From positions 744,001-808,000 of the forward strand of contig CAWAHD010000005.1 in NCBI GenBank assembly GCA_963781785.1: a DNA stretch of 64,000 nucleotides. The letters run 5' to 3'. Under the pieces are notes generated by a model. It was not told the origin of the DNA, made no database searches, and saw only the letters and a list, made by a program, of their open reading frames with translations. A program made the position numbers and the translations under genes. This document shows positions 50,252-59,562 of the stretch, in pieces. Source of the stretch: CAWAHD01 sp963781785. Lineage in GTDB: Bacteria; Planctomycetota; Planctomycetia; Isosphaerales; Isosphaeraceae. Position 1 is the first letter of the stretch. The number at the start of each line of letters is the position of its first letter.

Positions 50252-51189
50252 ATGACTGGATCGTTCGTGTTTCCGCGGGTGCAGGCGATCCCCCAGATCG
50301 GTCGCGTTGCTCTATGTGTTGACGGTGTGGAGCGTGTGGGCTACGAATTTGGCGAAGGTACGTCGCGGCCTTTCCTGTTCCCGCTGATCGGCCCGTCGGG
50401 CTCGATGTTGACCCGGCTGGGACATCCGAACCCCATCGGTCACGAGCACCACAAATCTGTCTGGTTTGGACATCAGAGTGTGGGCGGCATCAACTTCTGG
50501 GAGGAGCAGCCGGGCACGGATGTCCGCATCCGCCATCGCCGTGTGCGGCTTTTCCATGATGGCCACGACTGGGGCGGCTTGACGGCCGAGCTCGATTGGT
50601 GGGGTGGTGGAAGGTCGGTCCTCTCTCAGCAGTTGACGATTGCGGTTGCGCCACGCAGGGCGGCGGCTATACGCTCGACCTTGAATCGCGGTTCGAGTCT
50701 CCTGGCGGAGAGCCGGTCGCGCTGGGTCAAACGCACTTCGGCTTCCTGGGAGTCCGGGTTGCCAAGACGATGTCGGAGCAATTCGGCGGAGGTCAGTTGA
50801 CCGACGCCCGAGGTTCTCGCGGTGAGGCCGGTATCTTCGGCCAGGCCAGTCGCTGGGTCGACTACAGCGGCCCCGCTGCGCCGGGAAAGATCGAAGGGAT
50901 CTGTTTCATGGACCATCCCTCCAACCCGAATCACCCCGTCCGCTGGCACGTGCGCCGCGACGGCTGGATGGGCGCGGCGTTCAATCACGACTCGCCGTAT
51001 GGCGTGGCGCGCGACCATCCGCTCTTGTTGCGCTACCGGCTGCTGGTGCATGCGGGACGAGCCGATCGCGATTCTCTCGACTCGTCGTGGGAGAGCTTCG
51101 CGCGCACGCCGGCTTATTCGATTGTTGCCGCACACGGCCGCGAACCGGCGGCGCTTCGCCGCGACGCCGCTCGCCCAAGCCAGTCATGA
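50252..51189 (+). CDS. PmoA family protein, DUF6807 (one frameshift)
   Basis: About 310 residues. HPNPIGHEHHKSVWFGHQSVGGINFWE, DLESRFESPGGEPVALGQTHFGFLGVRVAK and CFMDHPSNPNHPVRWHVRRDG are the conserved blocks of the DUF6807 beta-sandwich family, which is labelled methane-oxygenase PmoA by name but is common in planctomycetes and linked to carbohydrate-like substrates. Several His suggest a metal or sugar site. Start ATG 50252. Frameshift near 50655. Confidence 0.82.
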
Positions 51190-51244
51190 CCATCGTTTCG
51201 GACAAATGTGACTCCTATTCGCAGCCGCACACGTGATACATGGC

Positions 51245-51544
51245 TCACTTGCTCCACAATTCCCGCTGAAGCCTGTTGAGCACCCGCCAGAGAACGAAGA
51301 CCACGACCTCCAGGATCGCGATCAATCCCACGAGCCAAAGGCGATTCTGCAATGCATGGCTCACGACGCTGAAGAGGTTCGGGATCTGAACGATCGAGTT
51401 CACCCAGAAGCTGGTTCTCCCCTGCCCTCCGGCTGGACCATTCTGGAAGTAATCCGCCGCGAGAAAAGCCCAGCCGAAGTAGCCGACAAGCAGGGCAAGC
51501 AGGACAGCAACCCAGCCGACAGACATCTCTTCCTGATCCGCCAA
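51245..51544 (-). CDS. Small two-TM hypothetical protein
   Basis: 99 residues with two membrane helices (VAVLLALLVGYFGWAFLAA and LVGLIAILEVVVFVLWRVL). Start TTG 51544 is supported by AAGGAG seven bases upstream; ATG 51526 is possible. No family recognised. Divergent from the Panacea gene. Intact. Confidence 0.6.
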   Translation of the reverse strand: MADQEEMSVGWVAVLLALLVGYFGWAFLAADYFQNGPAGGQGRTSFWVNSIVQIPNLFSVVSHALQNRLWLVGLIAILEVVVFVLWRVLNRLQRELWSK

Positions 51545-51679
51545 AGTGAAACTCCTTGATGGACACTTAACCTAGAGCGAGGAAATATGTACCAAAGTAT
51601 GCTGCGATTGTCATTGTTTCCCAGCCACCCTGCGCTTACAATCAGGTTAACGGGGGCAAGGTCCATCTGGGGAGGGCGA

Positions 51680-52228
51680 ATGGAGAGGTTTCGGTTCAAC
51701 TTCGACAAGGCCGTTCAGGCAACGGGCGTCTTGCTCAATCTGGAGAACGGTCAGATGGGGAGGCTGCGGTTACTCAAGTTGCTCTATATCGCCGATCGAG
51801 AGCTTCTTGCCGAGGTTGCGCGGCCGCTTACGGGCGATACGGGCTACGCCATGAAGCATGGGCCCGTGTTGTCGCGAGTCTACGATCTGCTCAAGGGTAA
51901 CAGCGATCGGGCTGCCGAATGGGAAAAGCACTTCCGTTCCGATGGCCACCTCGTCAAGGTGGTCCACGACCCCGGACGGGGCAAGCTCTCCCGGGCAGAG
52001 ATGGCGAAGCTCCACGAGATCTCGAGCCGTTTTCGAGAAACCGAGGACGAAGAACTCTCCGCACTGACCCATGGATTCAGGGAGTGGGAGGACCACTATC
52101 TGGGCGGAAGCGGGTGCTATGTCATCCCTTGGGAGCAACTGCTTGAGGCACAAGACAGGAGCGACATGATCGAACCCGTACGAGAGCAGGAAGAAGCCCA
52201 CCGTTACCTCGACGAGGTGTTTGGCTGA
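51680..52228 (+). CDS. Panacea (DUF4065/SocA-like) domain protein
   Basis: 182 residues. LLKLLYIADRELLAEVARPLTGDTGYAMKHGPVLSRVYDLLKG is the Panacea core, an antitoxin-type domain in which the G-x-x-Y-A-x-x-HGPV block is diagnostic. Panacea proteins usually neutralise a toxin encoded next door. Here the neighbours are a divergent small membrane protein and an RNA-like region, so no obvious toxin partner is adjacent. ATG 51680 follows GGGGAGGGCG. Intact. Confidence 0.82.
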   Translation: MERFRFNFDKAVQATGVLLNLENGQMGRLRLLKLLYIADRELLAEVARPLTGDTGYAMKHGPVLSRVYDLLKGNSDRAAEWEKHFRSDGHLVKVVHDPGRGKLSRAEMAKLHEISSRFRETEDEELSALTHGFREWEDHYLGGSGCYVIPWEQLLEAQDRSDMIEPVREQEEAHRYLDEVFG

Positions 52229-52392
52229 CAAACCGAAGCCAGTCAACCGGCATGATCCGCAGAATCGCGAACGTGGCGCGTAATTCCTTTCCGATCGGTG
52301 CCGTTTTTCTGGCCAGACTGCAACTAGAAAAGGGGTCGACCGCATGCTCGCGTGCGTGTCTTTCTGATCACCGCAAAGTCAGGTGATTCTAC

Positions 52393-52421
52393 TTGACAAA
52401 GGTGCCCCGAAGGACGATATT
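52393..52421 (+). promoter_or_regulatory. Sigma-70-type promoter of the candidate small RNA
   Basis: TTGACA (52393-52398), a 17-base spacer, then GATATT (52416-52421), matching four of six positions of the -10 consensus. Transcription would start near 52428. It is the clearest housekeeping promoter in the window and drives a region without a credible gene. Confidence 0.6.
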
Positions 52422-52427
52422 GTACGT

Positions 52428-52662
52428 AGCAATACTAGCGGAACCTCAAGCTCTCGCGTGTCGACTCCTCGCGTAAGCGAGGCAAACGAGCGGCCTGGAC
52501 CCTGCGAGGGGGCCTTTCGAGCCGGACGCGGTTGTATCCCTGGAAGTATGGCTTTCACCCTACTCGTGAGGTCCATCGGGAACAACTGTTAAATTCATTG
52601 CCGCCAGGCTAGTGAACACGATGCGGATGAAAAGCCAAGGGTACTTCCCCCTTGGCTTTTTT
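52428..52662 (+). ncRNA. Candidate free-standing small RNA of about 235 nt
   Basis: The stretch between a consensus-like promoter and a strong terminator has no supported reading frame but clear pairing. ACCTCA (52443-52448) pairs with TGAGGT (52567-52572), closing a 130-nt domain. Inside it are the hairpin CCTCGC-GTAA-GCGAGG (52467-52482) and a GC-rich stem around 52490-52518. I could not match it to tmRNA, SRP RNA, RNase P or a known riboswitch. A 6S-like RNA is possible but unproved. Confidence 0.5.
52632..52662 (+). terminator. Intrinsic terminator of the candidate small RNA
   Basis: AAGCCAAGGG (52632-52641) pairs with CCCTTGGCTT (52649-52658) around a seven-base loop, and the run of six Ts (52657-52662) follows. 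A textbook terminator. Confidence 0.85.
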
Positions 52663-52729
52663 CCTTTACCACCGAGGGGTTGGCCGACGGTAAATCGCGT
52701 GCGGCTTTCCTGTCGGCCCCCTTCGAGCG

Positions 52730-53254
52730 TTATTCCAATACCGTAGATCGATCGGATACCCTGTTCGGGAACTCGCGACGCCGATCCCCGGTAGGCTTCA
52801 CCGAGACGTAGTATCTCCGGGCCGGATTCTTGAAATCGCCCCGCGGGAACCCCAGCAGATAGGCTTCGTAGCCTCCGACTTGATGGTTATGCATGATTTC
52901 CGATGGGGTCATCAGGGTGGCCAAGATCCACAAAATATGTTCCGCTCTCGACTGGTCCCATTCCTCTCGAACTGGTTCGTCTCCTTCGGCTCGCTTTCTC
53001 CGTTTGTCGAATCGATCTTCGACGTAACAGACATGTCGACAAGCATCTGGCCCGAACGTAATTGCGTAGCCCCGAACATCAAAAATAGGCTTCGGCGAGC
53101 GATAAACCCCGTCAAACACGGCACGGTAGGCATCAAAAGCCTCCTCGCCTCCCAGCGACAATAGCTCCGGGATAGATCCATCGGCGACGGCTTTAAGCAA
53201 CCGCCCATAAATCTCCTGAATAGGGTCGATAGCGTCAGTCCCAAGTTGCGACAA
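52730..53254 (-). CDS. Hypothetical protein
   Basis: 174 residues from TTG 53254; no good ribosome site. The sequence looks like a real soluble protein (PIQEIYGRLLKAVADGSIPEL, then VRGYAITFGPDACRHVCYVEDRFDKRR and SEIMHNHQVGGYEAYLLGFPRGDF) but I recognise no family. It starts three bases after the stop of the next reverse-strand frame (53258-53755), which suggests a pair made together. Intact. Confidence 0.5.
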   Translation of the reverse strand: MSQLGTDAIDPIQEIYGRLLKAVADGSIPELLSLGGEEAFDAYRAVFDGVYRSPKPIFDVRGYAITFGPDACRHVCYVEDRFDKRRKRAEGDEPVREEWDQSRAEHILWILATLMTPSEIMHNHQVGGYEAYLLGFPRGDFKNPARRYYVSVKPTGDRRREFPNRVSDRSTVLE

Positions 53255-53257
53255 GTT

Positions 53258-53755
53258 TCAGAAATCAACATCGATGTATCGCGTGTCGCATGACCTGCGA
53301 ATATCGGGGTACAGTGACACCATACGAACGAGAGAGCAAACGTGGCTGGCCGATCTCAGCCCCAGCCCTGACTCGAAGCGTGGCGGCATGGCAGCGGATC
53401 CCGGCCGATCCAATCCATGCGGTATCGTCCCGGCGCGCTCGAGCGGTACGCGGGCTCGACCAGTCGAGCACCTTGCAGTCCGCATCAGTCGATCGACCAC
53501 GGAGTCGATATAGGCTTCGGCCTCCTTCTGCCCGGGGGCAATTGTCCGTGGCCCAAATCTCCACCAGAGGGCTGTCGTCATCCAGAAGTCGTCACTACTT
53601 GAAGACCGATCCATCGGGTTGCGTCGTACATTCTGGAGTTTCTTGAAGAGGTTCTTTTCACAAAACCGATCGACATTCACCGCGAGCAGCTTAACGAGTG
53701 GCGCCCCCAATGAGTGACAAGCGAGAGGCGGGCCCACCGAGACGAAGATGACCAC
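53258..53755 (-). CDS. Hypothetical protein, start and frame uncertain
   Basis: 166 residues from GTG 53755, or 119 from ATG 53614. The N-terminal part (APLVKLLAVNVDRFCEKNLF, DRSSSSDDFWMTTALWWRF) and the C-terminal SLYPDIRRSCDTRYIDVDF look protein-like, while the middle is arginine-rich and may be out of frame. No family recognised. Adjacent to 52730-53254 in a tight reverse-strand pair. Confidence 0.35.
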   Translation of the reverse strand: MVIFVSVGPPLACHSLGAPLVKLLAVNVDRFCEKNLFKKLQNVRRNPMDRSSSSDDFWMTTALWWRFGPRTIAPGQKEAEAYIDSVVDRLMRTARCSTGRARVPLERAGTIPHGLDRPGSAAMPPRFESGLGLRSASHVCSLVRMVSLYPDIRRSCDTRYIDVDF

Positions 53756-53802
53756 AAATACCGTTCCTTACAAGAGGGTGCGACTCATCACAGCGACCGA
53801 TT

Positions 53803-54487
53803 GTGGTAACGACGGACACGAACTACAATAACAGACGTGTGATCGTACCCGCGATCAACGTTCGCGCTCATGGAGGTCAGTCAATCGTGTCCGTCGCTGA
53901 CCCGGAGATCGATCAGTTGTACGATCCGATCGTCACGGTCCCGCGGCCGCCCGTGTACGTGCCGCTGCGGCCAGAGTCCATGCCCCGCCCGCGAAGGCGA
54001 AGGGCTTGTGTTATCGCGATTGTCGCGATCCTTCTTGTCGCTTATGCGGCTGCCGTCGCTGTGTATCTTGTTGACCTGCTCACCCACAGCTTTGTGCCCG
54101 AAGGGAACTATCTTCCGCTCGTCAATGGGACGATGCAAATGCTCATTTGGGCTGGTTACGTCTATGCAATAAAGGATTGCGCGCAGAGCCAATCTCCAGC
54201 GATGCGAGACGCCGTCACTCTCGATTTTCGCATCGGGAATCGTGCTCGATGGTCAGTTTGTGTTGTGGAAGAACGTTCGATCCTGCCGTTGGAATCGCTA
54301 TTTCCCCGACACACTCGTGATCGCGGTCAACGCGGGCCACTCCCATTGGCGGCATCCTGTATGGATTCCGAAGAGCCAACGCGCGCTCGTCAAGAAGACT
54401 TTCCTCCGTTTCGGCAAGTGGGATCAGCCGGAGGCGGTCGACGAGGTGGCTCTCCAAACCGGGATGAGCATCAAGCTCAGTGCTTGA
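53803..54487 (+). CDS. Two-TM hypothetical protein (one frameshift)
   Basis: GTG 53803 starts a chain of about 227 residues: a Pro-rich N-terminus (to about 65), two membrane helices (ACVIAIVAILLVAYAAAVAVYL and LVNGTMQMLIWAGYVYAIK), and a C-terminal domain. The last 80 residues (from FVLWKNVRSCRWNRYF to TGMSIKLSA) are displaced by a frameshift near 54235. The end resembles the soluble part of YcxB-type membrane proteins only in layout. tRNA-Sec lies 83 bases downstream. Confidence 0.5.
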
Positions 54488-54569
54488 GCGAAAGGCCGTC
54501 CGGCATCGACACGGCCACGGATCATCGCCGGGGAGACGCTTGAGAGCATCTCCGAGTTCGGCAACACAC

Positions 54570-54669
54570 GGGAGCGCAGTCCGAGGCTGGTGCCCGGCCC
54601 GGTCTTCAAAACCGGTGAAAGGTCTGGAAACAGGCCTTTGGTGGGTTCGATTCCCATGCGTTCCCGCCA
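54570..54669 (+). tRNA. selC: tRNA-Sec (anticodon TCA), CCA encoded
   Basis: The fold is that of a bacterial selenocysteine tRNA. Acceptor stem of 8 bp: GGGAGCGC (54570-54577) with GCGTTCCC (54658-54665). D stem CCGAG/CCCGG with one A-C mismatch. Anticodon stem CCGGT/ACCGG with loop CTTCAAA, so the anticodon is TCA (54606-54608). Long variable arm of 9 bp capped by GAAA (54618-54639). T stem GTGGG/CCCAT, loop TTCGATT. Discriminator G at 54666 and CCA at 54667-54669. The 8+5 acceptor-T stack and long extra arm distinguish it from a suppressor or Ser tRNA. It implies that the organism decodes UGA as selenocysteine in some genes. Confidence 0.93.
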
Positions 54670-54710
54670 TTTTCCACTTCAACCCGACCTGGCGATTGGC
54701 CTCACTCCCA

Positions 54711-55552
54711 TCAATCGAAGTAACCACACGACCGCAAGAACGCGGCGCTCTTCTTGATGCGATCTTGCCTCTTTTCCAGACCCGGCTCCGGCTCGCCGCC
54801 AATCCCTTCCAATTCGATCGTGTACGGACCCGCGAATCCAACCCCATCCAGGATCTGCCGGATGCGGCTGAAATCGACGACGCCCCCGTCGCCCAAAGCC
54901 GGGAAATACCAGTCCTCGAAGCCCCCGCGATTGTCTTTGAGGTGGACGTTTCGGACCAGGTGCTTGACTTGCTCAAGCTCGTGCAGGGGTCGAAGCCTTT
55001 GTTGTAATAGGCAATATTGCCGGTGTCGAAATTGAGCCGGACCTGGGGATGATCGACGTCGTTCATCAGGGCCAGCATCGCGTGGGCGTTCTGGGTCGGT
55101 CCCTTGTGCGTTTCCAGCGCGAGGGTTACACCGCAGTCTCCGGCGACGTCGCCCAGCCGGCGCAAGTGCTCGACGATCGATCGCCGCTGCTCATCGTTTT
55201 CGGGCTGACCGGCACCGCAAACGCAGACCTCGACGCCAAACCATCGGGCAGCAAACCGGATTCGCTGCTCGGTCAGCACAACTCCATCGGCGGTCCGGAT
55301 GTCGGCCCCGCCGACGTTGCAGCCGCTGATCTTGACACCATGGCGGGCGAGGTGGTCGCAAAACGCCTGGGCAGACAGGTCGTCGGCTTTCTCGGTGATC
55401 ACGGCCGTCTCGGGGATGACCAGTCCGCCGAAGTTGTGTCCCCGCAGCGCCAGCTCGAGGTGATCGATGCCCGTCTCCCGGATCCGCTCAGCCGCCGTCC
55501 AGACGCCGGATGCGCCATAACAGTTCGTGTAACAGCTCAGGACTCGCTTCAT
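54711..55552 (-). CDS. Xylose-isomerase-like TIM barrel (sugar isomerase/epimerase family, one frameshift)
   Basis: About 280 residues. MKRVLSCYTNCYGASGVWTA start, then LALETHKGPTQNAHAML, RLNFDTGNIAYYNKG, and after the frameshift near 54985 VHLKDNRGGFEDWYFPALGDG, VDFSRIRQILDGVGFAGPYTIELEG. The E, D, H and E residues of the AP-endonuclease-2 family metal site (PF01261) are present. The substrate is probably a sugar or inositol. Its ATG (55550-55552) overlaps the stop of RNase D (ATGA), so it is translationally coupled to it. Confidence 0.82.
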
Positions 55553-56766
55553 GGCGAAGACTCGGGTCGCCGTGTCGACGGCTCGAGAGCGACCGGAAAG
55601 TCGCTGCCGGGGTCGACGACCCGCATTGCCAACCGCCCCTCGAGCAGGTCGAGCAGGAACTGGCCGCAGAAGCTCGCTGCGCCAGCCTTCCAGAACGGCG
55701 GGGGCTCGGGACGGATCGCGGCCCTCGATATACCAGCGAGCCAACTCCTTGAGATCGGCGACGTTGGCCACCATCGTGCTGGCGATCTGATGCTGGACAC
55801 AGTGTTGCGCCAGCGCAGCCGAGAGCAGGTTGGTGATGGTCGAAAGCCCCGGCGGCTCTTCGTGACGAGGGGGAAGCTCGGGGAGCTCCTCGGCCGGCAC
55901 GGCACGGGCCTCGTCGAGAATCGCCAGGATCTCCTGGCTGCGGTTCAAGAGCGCCGGGCGATTGAAGTCTCGCAGGGCTTCGAGGCCGCGGCGATTCGTC
56001 GGCTGGCGCTTGGCGATCGCCACCAGCAGATCGTCGCGGAGCAAGTGCCTGACCGGCCGGTTCTGCCTCCGCGCCTCGTTCTCGCGCCATTCCGACAACC
56101 GGCGGGCCATTTCCAGGCTGCGGCGGGAGAGATGCGGCAAGCCGGGCAACCGCCGCCAGCGATCATCGGCGGTCCGCCTGGCGACCGAGCTGACCATCTC
56201 GTCAAACTCCGTTTCAGCCCATGCCGTCCGTTTGAGTTGCGCCAGACGGTCGGAGAAGTGATCGGCCAATTCCAGCAGATGGCGAACGTCGTCGAGTGCG
56301 TAATGAAGCTGGGCCGCGGAGAGCGGCCGGTGCCGCCAGTCGGTGCGCGTCTCGTTTCCGGCCAGACTGATCTCCAGGACCTGAGCGACCAGATTCACGA
56401 GGGAAAGCGGATAGCTCAGCCCGGTCAATCCTGCGGCCATCTGCACGTCGAAGACCTGCCTGGGCAAGAGGCCCGGTCCGCAACAGGCAGATCCGCAAGT
56501 CCTCGCCGGCGGCGTGCATCACGACCTCGACCGAAGGGCTGGTGAGCACCTCCCAGAACGGGCCCAGGTCGCGGATCGGCCAGCGGGTCGATCACGGCCA
56601 GCCGCTCGCGGGTCGCGACCTGGATCAGGCAGAGCACCGGCTCGAACGTGTCTTCGGAGACAAACTCGGTATCAAGAGCAAACCGGCCGCTCTCTCTCAA
56701 ATGCTCGACCAGCCCTTTGAGCTGGGCCGGCGTGGTGATGATCTCCGCACCGGTCGCCTCGGTCAT
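55549..56766 (-). CDS. rnd: Ribonuclease D family 3'-5' exoribonuclease (frameshifted)
   Basis: DEDD exonuclease that trims stable RNA. FALDTEFVSEDTFEPVLCLIQ (Asp and Glu), VVMHAAGEDLRIC (Asp), LHYALDDVRHLLEL (Tyr and Asp), followed by an HRDC-like helical region (LPHLSRRSLEMARRLSEWREN, NRRGLEALRDF). Start ATG 56766. Frame changes near 56580, 56480 and 55690 break it; the end LLDLLEGRLAMRVVDPGSDF runs to a stop at 55549. About 405 residues. Start overlaps the upstream hydrolase stop (TGATG) and stop overlaps the downstream isomerase start. Confidence 0.85.
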
Positions 56767-57558
56767 CAATCAAGAACCTCCAGGCTGTTCAGGAATCGCA
56801 GGATCACGGCGTTGGCTACGGCGGGATTTTCGTACGGAGCCAGGTGGCCGGCCCCGGGGATCACCTCGAAGCGGGCGTTCGGGATCGCGTCGGCCATCGC
56901 TTTCGCCACAGCCGGAGGAGTGATGACGTCGTGTTCTCCCGACCAGGACCAAGGTCGGAACCGAGATCTTGGAAAGCTCGGCTCGCCGGTCAGGACGGAT
57001 CGCCATGCCGCGCAGGGCGCCTGCGATGCCGCGGGGCGTCGTTTTCTCCATCGACCGCCTGCAGCGGCTCGACGCGCTCGGGGCGTTCCTCCAGCGTCCG
57101 CTTGAAAAATAGCCGAGGCATCATCGCCTCGACGACCAGAGTGCTGGCGCTGCCGGCTTCGAGCACGGCGCGGGCCGTGGCCTCGCGATCCTGGGCGGCC
57201 TCTGGAGTGTCGGCCCCCGGTTGCGTATCCATCAAAATCAGGCCTCGGACGCGGTCCGGGTATCGAGCGACAAGCGAAAGCGCCACGTACCCTCCCATCG
57301 AAAGCCCCCCCAGCACGAACGGCTCGGTGATGTGCAGGGTCTTGAGCAGCTCGATCACGTCGTCGGCCATCTCGTCCATCGTGTACACGCCCTCCGGCGC
57401 CGGCGACTCGCCATGACCTCTCAGGTCCGGGGCGATGATCCGATAGATCGACCCGAACGGCGCGAGCTGCTCCGGTCCACATCGCCCGGCTCAGCGGAAA
57501 TCCGTGCAACAAGACGACGCAGTGACCAGGTCCATGGTCCAGCATAAGCCAAGCGCAT
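56766..57558 (-). CDS. Alpha/beta hydrolase (frameshifted)
   Basis: About 260 residues. HCVVLLHGFPLSRAMW (oxyanion HG), LGGLSMGGYVALSLVARYPD (nucleophile Ser in GLSMGG), LILMDTQPGADTPEAA, and GEHDVITPPAVAKAMADAIP followed by PGAGHLAPYENP (Asp and His of the triad). Start ATG 57558 has AAGGGAGG; the frame changes almost at once, near 57545, and again near 57440 and 56960-57050. Likely a 2-hydroxymuconate- or epoxide-hydrolase-like enzyme of unknown substrate. First gene of the reverse-strand trio with RNase D and the TIM-barrel protein. Confidence 0.8.
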
Positions 57559-57813
57559 CGTTCGCCTCCCTTGCGGCCAGGTTGGCACGCGAATTCACTG
57601 GATTCTATCTTACTATTCGGAATCCACCGTGACGAGCGACGATGCAAACACCGTGCCACTCGATGGGGCCGTCGCTTTCCTGGTGGCGCAGCACAAGGAA
57701 CTCCGGCAAGCCCCGGCAGCAGGTGCATCGCCCCTCTGGCGGCCGGCCCCAAGGGCGCCTTAGAATGTGTCCAGATCGGCCCGACGCTCTCTGGAACAGG
57801 AAGGATAGCAGCC

Positions 57814-58134
57814 ATGCCCACCCCCAACGAACTCTATGATCAGGCTGCCGAATGCCGCGACCAGGGCGACAAGGAAGGCGCGGTCGCCAAGCTCGAGGAG
57901 GCCGTCGCGCTCGACCCCGGCTTCGCCCTGGGCCACGGCATGCTTGCCAAGCTGTATGCCGACCTGGCCAACTCGGAGAAGGCCATCGCCCACGCCCGGA
58001 AGGTCGTCGAACTCGAGCCCGACGACTCCTTCAGCTACACCGCGCTTTCGGTCATCTATCAGCGGTGCGGCCGCATTCCCGAGGCCGAGCACGCCAAGGC
58101 GATGGCCTATCAGAAACAGATGGGTCTTGACTGA
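57814..58134 (+). CDS. Small TPR protein
   Basis: 106 residues made of about three tetratricopeptide repeats (LYDQAAECRDQGDKEGAVAKLEEAVALDPG, then LAKLYADLANSEKAIAHARKVVELEPD). Serves for protein-protein contacts; partner unknown. ATG 57814 with AGGAAGGA upstream. It precedes the M20 amidohydrolase by 46 bases. Intact. Confidence 0.85.
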   Translation: MPTPNELYDQAAECRDQGDKEGAVAKLEEAVALDPGFALGHGMLAKLYADLANSEKAIAHARKVVELEPDDSFSYTALSVIYQRCGRIPEAEHAKAMAYQKQMGLD

Positions 58135-58180
58135 TTCGATCGTCAGTTCCGCCGTTTACCCGGCGAAAGAGGGTCATTGC

Positions 58181-59547
58181 ATGATTTGCCGATGGTTGCC
58201 CGGCGGCAGGAACACGGTCGTCTCGTGGTTGGTGGCGGCGATCTTGCTGGCTGCGCCGGCCTCCGGCGCCGAGCCGGTCCAGACCGAAGCCAAGCCCGAT
58301 CCCACGGCCGACCCGTGGATCGCGGCCCAGCTGCCGGAGCTGGTCACTCTCTACACGCACCTGCACACCCACCCCGAACTGTCGCGGCAGGAGGTGGAAA
58401 CCTCGAAGCGGATGGCCGCCGAGCTTGCCAAAGCGGGCGCCCATGTGACCACGCACGTCGGCAAGCTCGGCGTGGTCGGGGTTCTCAAGAACGGCGAGGG
58501 GCCGGTGGTGCTGGTGCGAACCGACATGGACGCGCTGCCGGTCGTCGAGGAGACAGGGCTGCCTTACGCCAGCAAGGTCAAGACGCGCGACAAGGCCGGC
58601 CGCGAGGTCGGCGTGATGCACGCCTGCGGGCACGACATTCACATGACCAGCTTCATCGGTACGGCGCCGCTGGCTGGCCGAGCATCGCGACCGCTGGTCG
58701 GGTACGGTCGTCCTGGTCGCTCAGCCCGCCGAGGAGGCCGTCGATGGCGCCCGCGGCGATGCTCGACGACGGGCTCTATTCGCGGTTCCCGAAGCCCGAT
58801 TTTGCCCTGGCCCTGCACTGCCGGCCCGACGAGCCGGTGGGCACGGTGAGCTACTGCTCCGGACCGGCGCTGGCCAGCTCGACGTCGGTCAGCGATCACG
58901 ATCCGCGGCAAAGGGGGGCCACGGCGCCTGGCCGCACCGCACCGTCGATCCGATCGTCCTGGCGGCGCTGGTGATCGTCGACCTGCAGACGATCGTCAGC
59001 CGCGAGATCGAGCCCAGCGAGCCGGCGGTCGTCACCGTCGGCTCGATCCACGGCGGCACCAAGCACAACATCATCCCCGACGAGGTCAAGCTTCAGCTCA
59101 CGCTCCGCTCCTTCAGCGAGCCGGTCCGCCAGCAGTTGATCGCCGGAATCAAGCGGCGGGTGGTGGCCCTTGCCCAGGCCCATCAGGCTCCCGAGCCACC
59201 GTCGAAGTCGAGGAGAGCACGCCGCCGACGATCAACACGCCCGCCCTGGTCGAACGCGTCGTGCCGGCCCTCGGTCGAGGCCCTGGGCTCCGCGAACGTC
59301 AAGCCCGCCAAGCCGGTCATGGGAGCCGAAGACTTCGCTCTCTATCAGCGAAGGAAACGTGCCGATCTGCATGTTCTGGCTGGGCACGATCAGCCCCGAG
59401 CGGCTCGACGCGGCCGAGCCCAAGGGGAGGACATGCCCCCGCCTGCACTCGGCGAAATACTACCCGGAACCGGGCCCCAGCATCGCCACCGGCATCCGCG
59501 CCATGACTGCCGCGGTCGTCAAGCTGTTGCCGCCGAAGGAGCGCTGA
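58181..59547 (+). CDS. Exported M20 family amidohydrolase (frameshifted)
   Basis: Zinc/manganese hydrolase of the hippurate hydrolase/IAA-amino-acid hydrolase type. Signal peptide VVSWLVAAILLAAPASGAEP, then LYTHLHTHPELSRQEVETS, VLVRTDMDALPVVEETGLPY, VMHACGHDIHMTSF and AQPAEEAVDGARAML (metal ligands), GKGGHGAWPHRTVDPI (dimer domain) and VMGAEDFALYQ. Start ATG 58181. At least four frame changes, near 58660, 58735, 58895 and 59200-59350, break it. Probably removes N-acyl groups from amino acids in the periplasm. Convergent with the next gene. Confidence 0.85.
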
Positions 59548-59562
59548 ACTCACGCACCCGGA

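Noticed and set aside
52428..52662. tmRNA, SRP RNA or RNase P RNA
   Set aside because: No tRNA-like ends or tag frame, no GGAAG-type SRP tetraloop context, and none of the conserved RNase P core blocks visible by eye.
54215..56467. A single 750-codon reverse-strand fusion of RNase D and an isomerase
   Set aside because: The long frame exists only because a frameshift near 55690 skips the RNase D stop. The normal RNase D end and the isomerase ATG overlap as ATGA at 55549-55552.
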